A stretch of 10,222 nt of DNA from Pseudomonas sp. UBA5706 (GCF_002419965.1 NZ_DIHC01000022.1:1-10222), one strand, 5' to 3'. Shown: positions 1 to 6,299, counted from the first letter of the stretch. Made by a program: numbers and translations. Notes: generated from the letters alone by a model not told the origin.

Positions 1-146
1 GAGAACACCGGCTGCAGGTCTTCGCGCTTGAGCAACACCTGGTTGCCCAGCCGCTCGGAGAGCTGACGCGCGCCCTGCAGCGGGGTTTCGACGGCGATAT
101 CGTAAACGCGGGAGGTGAGGATTTTCTTGACGTACTGTTCGAGCAT
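1..146 (-). CDS. ilvA: Threonine ammonia-lyase (threonine deaminase), N-terminal fragment
   Basis: The first 48 codons of a minus-strand gene that runs off the left edge. The translation begins MLEQYVKKIL and includes VYDIAVETPLQ, then ends in LLKREDLQPVFS. The KREDLQPVFS stretch is the signature just ahead of the PLP-binding lysine (usually SFKLRG) in biosynthetic threonine deaminase. That lysine lies just outside the window. The enzyme is a cytosolic PLP protein that deaminates threonine to 2-oxobutanoate, the first step towards isoleucine. The PLP core and any C-terminal regulatory domain are not visible, so feedback control by isoleucine cannot be judged. The start at 146 fits the family N-terminus, although its ribosome binding site is weak. 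The gene is divergent from rpiA with 145 bp between the two starts; ilvA next to rpiA is a familiar Pseudomonas arrangement. Confidence 0.93.
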   Translation of the reverse strand, partial: MLEQYVKKILTSRVYDIAVETPLQGARQLSERLGNQVLLKREDLQPVF

Positions 147-245
147 CGGGAAAGCATCACTGGCGAGGGGGCAAGGCTCGGAAGTCTACCCCGCGTCCCG
201 ACGCACGACCACACCAACACTCAGGCTTTAACCACAGCATGTCGC

Positions 246-251
246 TATAAT
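246..251 (+). promoter_or_regulatory. Probable rpiA -10 box (TATAAT)
   Basis: A perfect TATAAT lies about 40 bp ahead of the rpiA start in the ilvA/rpiA divergent gap. No good -35 hexamer is visible at 16-18 bp spacing (the bases there read roughly AGGCTT), so an activator or another upstream element may help. Transcription would start near 258, giving a short leader of about 34 nt that contains the GGAG ribosome binding site. Confidence 0.6.
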
Positions 252-281
252 GCCCGCCCTTTCGTGTCCTTTGGCCTCCGT

Positions 282-285
282 GGAG
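282..285 (+). promoter_or_regulatory. Ribosome binding site that fixes the rpiA start
   Basis: GGAG sits 6 nt ahead of the ATG at 292. The in-frame ATG at 250 overlaps the TATAAT box and would lie upstream of the transcript, so 292 is the real start. Confidence 0.7.
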
Positions 286-291
286 CCCCGC

Positions 292-963
292 ATGACCCAG
301 GATCAACTCAAACAGGCCGTTGCCCAAGCCGCCGTCGACTTCATCCTTCCGAAACTCGACGACAAAAGCATCGTGGGTGTCGGCACCGGTTCCACTGCCA
401 ATTGCTTCATCGATGCACTGGCGCTGCACAAGGGCGCGTTCGACGGCGCAGTGGCCAGCTCCGAAGCCACCGCCGCACGCCTCAAAGGCCACGGCATTCC
501 AGTGTATGAACTCAACACCGTCAGCGATCTTGAGTTCTATATCGACGGCGCCGATGAAAGCGATGAGCACTTGAACCTGATCAAGGGCGGCGGCGCAGCC
601 CTGACTCGCGAGAAAATCGTGGCGGCGGTGGCCAAAACGTTCATCTGCATCGCCGACGGCAGCAAACTGGTGCCGGTCCTCGGTGCATTCCCGCTGCCGG
701 TCGAAGTCATCCCGATGGCGCGCAGCCACGTCGCGCGGCAACTGGTGAAGCTGGGCGGTGACCCGGTGTACCGCGAAGGTGTGCTGACCGATAACGGCAA
801 CATCATCCTCGACGTGCACAACATGAACATCACCAATCCGGTAGAGCTGGAAGCACAGATCAACGCCATTGTCGGTGTCGTCACCAACGGGCTGTTTGCG
901 GCGCGTTCTGCGGACTTGCTGTTGCTGGGTACTCAGGATGGCGTGAAAACCCTCAAGCGCTGA
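292..963 (+). CDS. rpiA: Ribose-5-phosphate isomerase A
   Basis: A 223-residue cytosolic enzyme that interconverts ribose 5-phosphate and ribulose 5-phosphate in the non-oxidative pentose phosphate pathway. The length matches the family (about 219 in E. coli). Visible motifs are the phosphate-binding GVGTGST loop (residues 29-35), YIDGADE with acidic residues D85 and D88, KGGGAALTREK with K98 and the catalytic base E107, and ADGSK with K125. These correspond to the E. coli active-site residues with an offset of four. The conserved GVVTNGLF segment lies near the C terminus. The start at 292 (MTQDQLKQ) is chosen over the in-frame ATG at 250 because of the well-placed GGAG and because the upstream ATG overlaps the -10 box. 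It appears to be transcribed alone: ilvA is divergent and a terminator-like inverted repeat overlaps the stop codon. Confidence 0.97.
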   Translation: MTQDQLKQAVAQAAVDFILPKLDDKSIVGVGTGSTANCFIDALALHKGAFDGAVASSEATAARLKGHGIPVYELNTVSDLEFYIDGADESDEHLNLIKGGGAALTREKIVAAVAKTFICIADGSKLVPVLGAFPLPVEVIPMARSHVARQLVKLGGDPVYREGVLTDNGNIILDVHNMNITNPVELEAQINAIVGVVTNGLFAARSADLLLLGTQDGVKTLKR

Positions 964-972
964 GCGGGTTTT
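946..972 (+). terminator. Possible intrinsic terminator overlapping the rpiA stop codon
   Basis: AAAACCC (946-952) is complementary to GGGTTTT (966-972), with an inner TCA/TGA pairing around AGCGC. The stem encloses the TGA stop and ends in four T. The T tract is short and partly inside the stem, so this is a moderate call. Confidence 0.45.
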
Positions 973-1002
973 ACCTGCGAACCTTGGGGTGAAACACGTT
1001 CT

Positions 1003-1094
1003 CTGTGTGGGGGCGAATTCATTCGCAATCGGCCAATCCATTTGACGCGTCTTTGTCGGATGGATGCCGCCTCGCGAATGAATTCGCTCCTACA
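1003..1094. repeat. REPIN (inverted REP pair), GCGAATTCATTCGC type
   Basis: The left arm (about 1003-1027) contains GGGGGCGAATTCATTCGC. The right arm (about 1072-1094) contains GCGAATGAATTCGCTCC and ends CTACAG. The reverse complement of the right arm matches the left arm except for a few bases in the GTGTGGG/GTAGGA part. The spacer holds a smaller inverted match (ATCCAT/ATGGAT). This is the typical Pseudomonas REP doublet, lying between the convergent 3' ends of rpiA and the first SdiA-regulated gene. It belongs to a different sequence class from the REPINs at 2141 and 10089. No RAYT transposase gene is present in the window. Confidence 0.8.
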
Positions 1095-1123
1095 GAAGGA
1101 TCACCCGGACAAAGCATCACCCT

Positions 1124-2035
1124 TCACTTCTTCCGGAACACATAAAAAAGATTCGGTTCGCTCACCAGATATAACGTCCCGTCCTCCCCCATCGCAATTC
1201 CTTCCGCCTGTGGCACGCTCTTGCTCAGGCCCATGCTGCCCTTGCTCAGCGACACATTGCCGACAGGTCTGCCGGCGGTGTCCAGCTCCAATATCTGCCG
1301 CGACTCATCGGACAAGGCCAAAAGATGACCGCTGCGTTCGTCGAACTGCAGGCTGGAAAGGTCACGCACGAACAGGCCAGCATTACGCTTGCTGCTGGAG
1401 GTGACTTCGAGAGCGTTCGGCGTGGTCGTGTCGGCATCTGGGAAGCCGCGCACTTCGATGATCTGCACCGGTTTGCGCTCTTTGGCGACAAACAGCCGCT
1501 TACCCCGATTGTCGTAGGCCAGGCCTTCGAAGCCATTGTTACCGCCGGCATCAATCCCCAGCGTCAGTTGCTGTGCGTCAGCGGCGTCGAGAAACCCTGT
1601 ATCGTCTTTGACCCGGACCTTGATCAGCCGCTGACTGTGTTCGTCGCTGATGACGTAAATGCCGGGGCTGATGTACTCCACCGCCTCCGCGTCGCCAAAG
1701 CCGGTCAACGGAATGCGCCGCAGGATTTTTCCCTCAAGGCTCAGCTCGACCAATTCGGGGTCTTTGTTGGTCACGGTGAACAGGGTTTTGCGGTCCGGGT
1801 CGTAGCTCAGCGCCGAAACGTTGTCTTCCAGGCCTTCGATGACGCTGGCCTCAGTTGCAACCTTGTAATCATCCAGCCCCAACGCCTGTGCATCGCTGGC
1901 CTGCCAGAAAACATGCCAGTTGAACCACATCCGCTCGGCCACTCGGTATTCGCGAGCAACGCCCCCTGACGCTGTCAGCAAAATCACGACGAGTAATGTC
2001 AATAAGACGGTTTTCAAAGTGGACAGACAACGCAT
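1124..2035 (-). CDS. SdiA-regulated family protein, membrane-anchored (paralogue A)
   Basis: A 303-residue protein of the SdiA-regulated family (YjiK-like, predicted beta-propeller), whose biochemical role is unknown. A hydrophobic segment at about residues 8-27 (LKTVLLTLLVVILL...) is a signal anchor or uncleaved signal peptide, so the C-terminal domain is probably periplasmic. Family-typical blocks are LSYDPDRKTLFTVTN (76-90), NNGFEGLAYD (166-175), DLSSLQFDERSGHLLALSDES (225-245) and the C-terminal PQAEGIAMGEDGTLYLVSEPNLF (275-297). The same blocks recur in the protein at 2881-3795, so the two are tandem paralogues. The start at 2035 is the ATG just ahead of the hydrophobic segment; the nearest GAGG is somewhat far. 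No clear intrinsic terminator follows, but a REPIN lies about 30 bp downstream. Assignment to the family is firm; function is not. Confidence 0.88.
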   Translation of the reverse strand: MRCLSTLKTVLLTLLVVILLTASGGVAREYRVAERMWFNWHVFWQASDAQALGLDDYKVATEASVIEGLEDNVSALSYDPDRKTLFTVTNKDPELVELSLEGKILRRIPLTGFGDAEAVEYISPGIYVISDEHSQRLIKVRVKDDTGFLDAADAQQLTLGIDAGGNNGFEGLAYDNRGKRLFVAKERKPVQIIEVRGFPDADTTTPNALEVTSSSKRNAGLFVRDLSSLQFDERSGHLLALSDESRQILELDTAGRPVGNVSLSKGSMGLSKSVPQAEGIAMGEDGTLYLVSEPNLFYVFRKK

Positions 2036-2062
2036 GAATCAAGCTCGACCTCAGGTGGGGTC

Positions 2063-2091
2063 GTTTTAATAGCACCCTAGGCTGAAGCCAA
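2063..2091 (-). promoter_or_regulatory. Possible promoter for SdiA-regulated paralogue A
   Basis: On the minus strand, TTGGCT (2091-2086) and TAAAAC (2068-2063) are spaced by 17 bp, each matching four of six consensus bases. The position, about 30 bp ahead of the start at 2035, is right for a sigma-70 promoter. If real, the gene is expressed independently of its paralogue across the intervening repeats. Confidence 0.35.
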
Positions 2092-2140
2092 GCTTAAGAC
2101 TCGCAAGATCAAAGCTTCTGCCCGGAATGCGTGGACGCTG

Positions 2141-2248
2141 GCTTGCGAGCGATCTGTCGCGAAACGGCAGTAAAACCCCGGGCATGCGGTTTTCTGCTAC
2201 ATCGCATCTGCTGATTTGCTGCCGCTTCGCGCCAGATCGCCTGCAAGC
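2141..2248. repeat. REPIN, GCTTGC..GCGATC type, founder of the adjacent array
   Basis: The left arm 2141-2170 and the reverse complement of the right arm 2219-2248 agree at 26 of 30 positions; both start GCTTGC, contain GCGATCTG and end CGGCAG. Between the arms a second stem pairs AAAACC (2172-2177) with GGTTTT (2188-2193). The right arm continues into GGCTCCTACGG, the outer REP edge, and then directly into the 72-bp array. The left flank (about 2109-2137, with TCAAAGCTTCTGCCCGG) looks like a degenerate inverted copy of the same outer flank. The rest of the gap from 2036 holds only the possible promoter described separately. Confidence 0.8.
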
Positions 2249-2256
2249 AAGGCTCC

Positions 2257-2865
2257 TACGGCCTGCGGCCAGAATCGAAGGCGTTGTGCAGTTGCTGCGT
2301 CGTGCTAAGCACCTGCAAACAAGGTGCATACGGCCTGCGGCCAGAATCAAAAGCGTTGCGCAGCTGCTACTTCGTGCTAAGCACCTGCAAACAAGGTGCA
2401 TACGGCCTGCGGCCAGAATCAAAAGCGTTGCGCAGCTACTGCTTCGTGCTAAGCGCCTGCAAGCAAGGTGCATACGGCCTGCGGCCAGAATCTAAAACGT
2501 TGCGCAGCTGCTGCTTCGTGCTAAGCACCTGCAAACAAGGTGCATACGGCCTGCGGCCAGAATCGAAGGCGTTGTGCAGTTGCTGCGTCGTGCTGAGCGC
2601 CTGCAAGCAAGGTGCATACGGCCTGCGGCCAGAATCAAAAACGTTGCGCAGCTGCTGCTTCGTGCTAAGCGCCTGCAAACAAGGTGCATACGGCCTGCGG
2701 CCAGAATCGAAGGCGTTGTGCAGTTGCTGCGTCGTGCTGAGCGTTTGCAAGCAAGGCTTCTGCGGCCTGTGGCAAGAATCGAAAGCGTTGCGCAGTTGCT
2801 GCTTCGTGCTGAGCGCCTGCAAGCAAGGCGCCTACGGCCTGCGGCCAGAATCAAAAGCGTTGCGC
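2257..2865. repeat. Tandem array of a 72-bp unit derived from the REP outer flank (8 full + 1 partial)
   Basis: Units start at 2257, 2329, 2401, 2473, 2545, 2617, 2689, 2761 and 2833, an exact 72-bp period without indels. The last unit is cut at about 2865, some 15 bp short of the stop codon of the gene at 2881. Each unit reads TACGGCCTGCGGCCAGAATC, a middle part with GCGTTGCGCAG and TTCGTGCT, then GC[A/G]CCTGCAA[A/G]CAAGG. The last part is the REP outer half. Each unit can form two small hairpins: GGCC-TGC-GGCC, and GCRCCT-7 nt-AGGYGC. Two unit types are interspersed, AATCGAAGGCGTTGTGC (2257, 2545, 2689) and AATCAAAAGCGTTGCGC-like (most others). Because 72 is divisible by three and the unit lacks stops in several frames, long spurious ORFs appear on both strands; no credible ribosome binding site supports them. 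Confidence 0.93.
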
Positions 2866-2880
2866 GGTGCTCGCAACCGC
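2853..2880 (-). terminator. Probable terminator of SdiA-regulated paralogue B at the array junction
   Basis: Immediately after the TAA (2883-2881), the minus strand folds as GCG(G)TTGCG - 7-nt loop - CGCAACGC (2880-2857, one bulged base) and then reads TTTT (2856-2853). The T run belongs to the last, partial 72-bp unit, so the array supplies half of the terminator. Four T is short, so efficiency is uncertain. Confidence 0.5.
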
Positions 2881-3795
2881 TTACTTCTTGAACGAATAAA
2901 ACAGGTTGGGCTCGCTGACCATGTAGATCGTGCCTTTATCGTCCATCGTTACCCCTTCGGCTCGGGGGATGGTGTGGTCCAGGCCGTGGAAGCCTGCTAC
3001 CAGCGCCAGGAAGCTCACCTCGTTGCCCTTCTCGTCCAGCTCAAGGAGCATGTGCGACTCAGCGGACAAGGCCAGCAAGTGGCCGGTTTTTTCATCGACA
3101 TCCAACGCGGACAGGTTGCGCATGATGAGGCTGTCATTCGCCAGTTTCTGCTTGTCACCCTTGAGTAGGGCGCTGCCGTCCGACTGCCATGTGTACAACG
3201 CAGGCGGGCGTTCTTCGCCGAGCAGGATCCGCTGCTTGTGCGGGTCCCAGGCTACGCCCTCGAACGCCTTGTTCTGATCGGCGGAAGGCCCGAGGTCATA
3301 CTTCGGAAAGTCAGCGATGTTCAGGGTCTTGGTGTCGGGCGTCACGGTGACCATGGTCATCAGGTGCTGACGCTCATCGACAATGGCGATCAAACCGTTG
3401 CCCAAAACCGCCAAGCCTTCCGGGTTGCTCCAGCCTACCAGCGGGATCTTGCGCAACACTTCGCCGCTCAGGCTTAGTTCGACCAGGAACGCGTTTTTGC
3501 CCATCACCGAGTACAGGGTTTTGCTTGATGGGTCATAGGACAGATCCGACGCCTCATCATTCTCCAGGCCCACGAGCGGCTTTCCGTCAATCACGACGTG
3601 GTAGTCCGGCAGCCACACACTGGCGGTGCGCTCGGAGACGGAGACCGTCTGCTCACGCAGCCATAGCAGACCGCGATCATCCCAGTGCCACGCATAGGAC
3701 AGACCCACGAGGATCACCACCAGGGCGATCACCAGCCAGGACCAACGAAAACCTCGGCGCTTGGGGTTGCTCAGCGATTGATCAGCGGCTGCCAT
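2881..3795 (-). CDS. SdiA-regulated family protein, membrane-anchored (paralogue B)
   Basis: A 304-residue protein of the same YjiK-like SdiA-regulated family as the gene at 1124-2035. The N terminus has a basic cluster (PKRR, 11-14) followed by one transmembrane helix (about 17-36, WSWLVIALVVILVGLSYAW), predicting an inner-membrane anchor with a periplasmic propeller-like domain. Shared blocks are LSYDPSSKTLYSV (85-97), KAFEGVAWDP (176-185), NLSALDVDEKTGHLLALSAES (227-247) and PRAEGVTMDDKGTIYMVSEPNLF (277-299). The start ATG at 3795 has only a weak upstream GGGA. The gene is followed directly by a hairpin with a T run and then the 72-bp array, which separates it from its paralogue. No enzyme active site is recognised and the function is unknown. 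Confidence 0.88.
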   Translation of the reverse strand: MAAADQSLSNPKRRGFRWSWLVIALVVILVGLSYAWHWDDRGLLWLREQTVSVSERTASVWLPDYHVVIDGKPLVGLENDEASDLSYDPSSKTLYSVMGKNAFLVELSLSGEVLRKIPLVGWSNPEGLAVLGNGLIAIVDERQHLMTMVTVTPDTKTLNIADFPKYDLGPSADQNKAFEGVAWDPHKQRILLGEERPPALYTWQSDGSALLKGDKQKLANDSLIMRNLSALDVDEKTGHLLALSAESHMLLELDEKGNEVSFLALVAGFHGLDHTIPRAEGVTMDDKGTIYMVSEPNLFYSFKK

Positions 3796-3854
3796 CTAGA
3801 CGATCCCGAAAAACGAATTCATTGCGCAGCAATATGGCGCTGCGGTCGGCAAGG

Positions 3855-3860
3855 ATTATC
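3855..3860 (-). promoter_or_regulatory. Possible -10 box for SdiA-regulated paralogue B
   Basis: The minus strand reads GATAAT (five of six consensus bases) about 60 bp ahead of the start at 3795. The best -35-like hexamer, TTGCCG, is 20 bp further upstream, which is longer than usual, so this is tentative. Confidence 0.3.
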
Positions 3861-3918
3861 CGGATTGCTTGTGAAAAAAACGGCAACCAGAACGCCCCGG
3901 GCGATGGAGATGGCGCAT

Positions 3919-3952
3919 AAAAAAGGCCGCCTGCGGTGTCACACAGGCGGCC
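3919..3952 (-). terminator. Strong intrinsic terminator of the dehydrogenase-FAH operon
   Basis: On the minus strand a perfect 9-bp GC-rich stem, GGCCGCCTG (3952-3944) with CAGGCGGCC (3933-3925) and a 10-nt loop, is followed by TTTTTT (3924-3919). It begins about 20 bp after the FAH-family stop codon. Confidence 0.92.
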
Positions 3953-3972
3953 TTCTGACCGAACGCTATGAA

Positions 3973-4638
3973 TCAGCGGACGTCACTTTCGAAACGGCTC
4001 TGGCCCGGTAGTTCGAGCACGATCTGATCGCCGACATTGAACGGGCCAACGCCTGCTGGAGTGCCGGTCATGATTACGTCGCCCGCTTGCAGCGAAAACT
4101 GCGAGGCCATGTGCTGAATCATTGGCACGATCGGGTTAAGCATCTGGCTGCTGTTGCCGTCCTGGCGGACTTCGCCGTTGACAGTCAGGCGAATGGCAAT
4201 GTCGGTCAGGTCCGGGTAGGCATCGGCCGACACGAACGGGGCGATGACTGCCGCGCCGTCGAACGACTTGGCGATTTCCCAAGGCAGGCCCTTTTCCTTG
4301 AGCCTGGACTGAATATCCCGAAGCGTAAGGTCAAGTCCTGGCGCAAAACCCGAAATCGCGTCCAGCACTTCTTCGCGGCTTGGGTTCTTGCTCAGCGACT
4401 TGCCGATCAGCACCACGATCTCGGCTTCGTAATGCACTGATCCGCGATCCTGCGGAATACTGAAACCACCTTCGAGCTCGACCACGCAACTGCCCGGCTT
4501 GATGAACAGCAGCGGCTCGGTCGGCACCGGGTTATCCAGTTCCCTGGCATGCTCGGCATAGTTACGGCCAATGCAGACCACCTTGCCCAGCGGGAAGTGA
4601 ACCTTGGTTCCATCGACATACTTGTGCTGATAGCTCAT
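3973..4638 (-). CDS. Fumarylacetoacetate hydrolase (FAH) family protein, FAHD1/YcgM-like
   Basis: A 221-residue single-domain FAH-fold enzyme of the FAHD1/YcgM subgroup, whose members act as acylpyruvate hydrolases, oxaloacetate decarboxylases or tautomerases in the cytosol. Visible motifs are GRNYAEHARE (24-33), PLLFIKPGS (42-50), HYEAE with metal ligands E71 and E73, D103 in GLDLTLRD as the third likely ligand, the PWEIAKSFDGAA segment (119-130) and MTGTPAGVG (190-198). Length and motif order fit the small bacterial members, not the larger FAH of tyrosine catabolism. The start at 4638 has AGGA six nt upstream. It lies 67 bp downstream of the D-2-hydroxyglutarate dehydrogenase on the same strand with no terminator between, so the two are probably co-transcribed. 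The exact substrate cannot be read from the sequence; a metabolite-repair or oxaloacetate-related role is inference. Confidence 0.9.
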   Translation of the reverse strand: MSYQHKYVDGTKVHFPLGKVVCIGRNYAEHARELDNPVPTEPLLFIKPGSCVVELEGGFSIPQDRGSVHYEAEIVVLIGKSLSKNPSREEVLDAISGFAPGLDLTLRDIQSRLKEKGLPWEIAKSFDGAAVIAPFVSADAYPDLTDIAIRLTVNGEVRQDGNSSQMLNPIVPMIQHMASQFSLQAGDVIMTGTPAGVGPFNVGDQIVLELPGQSRFESDVR

Positions 4639-4705
4639 GAGTGTTCCTTTTATTGCTTCGTCTATTACAACGTCGCACTGGCTTGGCTGGTATGGCGGAT
4701 CGACG

Positions 4706-6100
4706 TTATAACGCGAAGATCTTGCCGGGGTTCATGATGCCGTTCGGGTCGAACACGGCTTTTACCGCTTTCATGTACTCGATTTCCACTGGCGAGCGGC
4801 TGTATTCGAGGTAGTCGCGCTTGACCAGACCGACGCCATGTTCGGCGGAAATGGAGCCGTTGTACTTCTCGACGATCTCGAATACCCACTTGTTAACCGT
4901 CGCGCACTTGGCGAAGAACGCCTCCTTGGGCAAGTCCTGTGGCTTGAGGATGTTCAGGTGCAGGTTGCCATCACCGATATGGCCGTACCAGACCACTTCG
5001 AAATCAGGGTAGTGCTCACTGACAATAGCGTCGATTTCGTTGAGGAACGCCGGGACCTTCGACACCGTGACCGAGATGTCGTTTTTGTACGGGGTCCAGT
5101 GGGAGATGGTTTCAGACAGGTATTCGCGCAGCTTCCACAGGTTCTGCAACTGCTGCTTGCTCTGACTCATCACCCCATCGATGACCCAACCCTGTTCCAC
5201 GCAATGCTCGAAGGTAGCCAGCGCCTGATTGGCGATGTCTTCGTTGCTCGCCTCGAACTCAAGCAAGGCATAGAACGGCGTTTTGGTGGCAAACGGCTCG
5301 GGCACGTCACCGCGCGCCATGATGCGGGCCAGGCCCTTGTCGGAGAAAAACTCGAACGCCGTCAGGTCCAGCTTGCCGTGAAACGCGTGCAGTACCGGCA
5401 TGATCGAATCGAAGTCGGGCGTGCCGAGAACCATGCAGGTCAGGTTTTTCGGTGCCCGATCCAGGCGCATCGTCGCCTCGACCACAAAACCCAGCGTGCC
5501 CTCGCCGCCAATGAACAGTTGACGCAGGTCGTAGCCAGTGGCGTTCTTGATCAGGTCTTTGTTCAGCTCAAGGATGTCGCCCTTGCCCGTCACGACCTTC
5601 AGCCCCGAGACCCAGTTGCGGGTCATGCCGTAGCGAATGACTTTGATCCCGCCGGCGTTGGTGCCGATGTTGCCGCCGATCTGACTTGAACCGGAGGAGG
5701 CGAAATCCACCGGGTAATAAAGGCCATTCTCTTCCGCGAAGTTCTGCAACTGTTTGGTGACCAGCCCTGGCTGGCAACGCACCGTGCGGTCGGTGACGTT
5801 GAGTTCCAGAATCTGGTTCATGGAGTCGAATGAAACGACCACCTCGCCATTCATCGCCACCGCGGCGCCAGAAAGCCCGGTCCGCCCGCCCGACGGCACC
5901 AGGGCGACCTTGTGCCGATTGGCCCAGTGGACGATGGCCTGCACCTGTTCGGTGGTTTTGGGAAAGACAATGGCGCTCGGCGCAGGGGCGTATTGCCGGG
6001 TCCAGTCCTTGCCATAGGCTTCGAGGGAATCGGCATCGGTGAGCACCTTTGCGGGCTCGACCAGGGACTTAAGTTCATCTATCAACGCAGACTGTGTCAT
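4706..6100 (-). CDS. d2hgdh: FAD-linked D-2-hydroxyglutarate dehydrogenase
   Basis: A 464-residue flavoenzyme of the vanillyl-alcohol-oxidase/GlcD superfamily. The N-terminal FAD_binding_4 domain (about 40-220) has PSGGRTGLSGAA (69-80), GGNIGTNAGG (142-151) and GGEGTLG (198-204). The C-terminal FAD-oxidase domain has HIGDGNLH (374-381), EHGVG (420-424) and the terminal MNPGKIF. Close relatives include D-lactate dehydrogenases, but the divergent position next to serA matches the characterised Pseudomonas D-2-hydroxyglutarate dehydrogenase. That enzyme oxidises D-2-hydroxyglutarate to 2-oxoglutarate and is reported to pass electrons to the respiratory chain through electron-transfer flavoprotein. 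The start at 6100 (MTQSALIDELKSL) is chosen because it fits the family. An in-frame extension to 6334 would run across the divergent promoter region and into the serA coding sequence, and has low-complexity composition. Substrate choice over D-lactate rests on context. Confidence 0.88.
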   Translation of the reverse strand: MTQSALIDELKSLVEPAKVLTDADSLEAYGKDWTRQYAPAPSAIVFPKTTEQVQAIVHWANRHKVALVPSGGRTGLSGAAVAMNGEVVVSFDSMNQILELNVTDRTVRCQPGLVTKQLQNFAEENGLYYPVDFASSGSSQIGGNIGTNAGGIKVIRYGMTRNWVSGLKVVTGKGDILELNKDLIKNATGYDLRQLFIGGEGTLGFVVEATMRLDRAPKNLTCMVLGTPDFDSIMPVLHAFHGKLDLTAFEFFSDKGLARIMARGDVPEPFATKTPFYALLEFEASNEDIANQALATFEHCVEQGWVIDGVMSQSKQQLQNLWKLREYLSETISHWTPYKNDISVTVSKVPAFLNEIDAIVSEHYPDFEVVWYGHIGDGNLHLNILKPQDLPKEAFFAKCATVNKWVFEIVEKYNGSISAEHGVGLVKRDYLEYSRSPVEIEYMKAVKAVFDPNGIMNPGKIFAL

Positions 6101-6175
6101 CAAGGAACTCTCGAACGATTCATGGTCATCCTGAGAACGGCTCACGTCGCAGGAGCGGGTATTTCGCGGGGCACA

Positions 6176-6187
6176 TATGCTAGCATA
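6176..6187. promoter_or_regulatory. Perfect 12-bp palindrome in the d2hgdh/serA divergent promoter region
   Basis: TATGCTAGCATA is an exact palindrome in the 199-bp gap between the two divergent starts (6100 and 6300). Each strand reads TATGCT, a four-of-six match to a -10 box, so it could be a pair of overlapping divergent -10 elements or a regulator site. No convincing -35 is seen on either strand. The serA side would have a leader of about 110 nt that contains a GGCGC-CGTT-GCGCC hairpin (about 6226-6239). Confidence 0.4.
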
Positions 6188-6299
6188 CCGCCCCCGCAGA
6201 GACGTGCCTGAGGCCGACCTGCGAAGGCGCCGTTGCGCCGTGAGGCCAGCTCGCGCTGTCCATTCCCTGCCATTTTCTCCGGGACACAGGTTTACGCAG

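Noticed and set aside
157..1041. 294-codon minus-strand frame opposite rpiA
   Set aside because: It is the antisense shadow of rpiA, with no ribosome binding site or recognisable domain; it also runs into the REPIN.
2257..2865. CRISPR array
   Set aside because: Units are contiguous and similar along their whole length, with no unique spacers and no cas genes.
2284..3168. A long plus-strand frame encoding a cysteine-rich protein with 24-residue repeats, and similar frames on both strands across the array
   Set aside because: The frames arise because the 72-bp period is divisible by three and lacks stops in several frames. The plus-strand frame begins with TTG without a ribosome binding site and runs on antisense into the SdiA-regulated gene.
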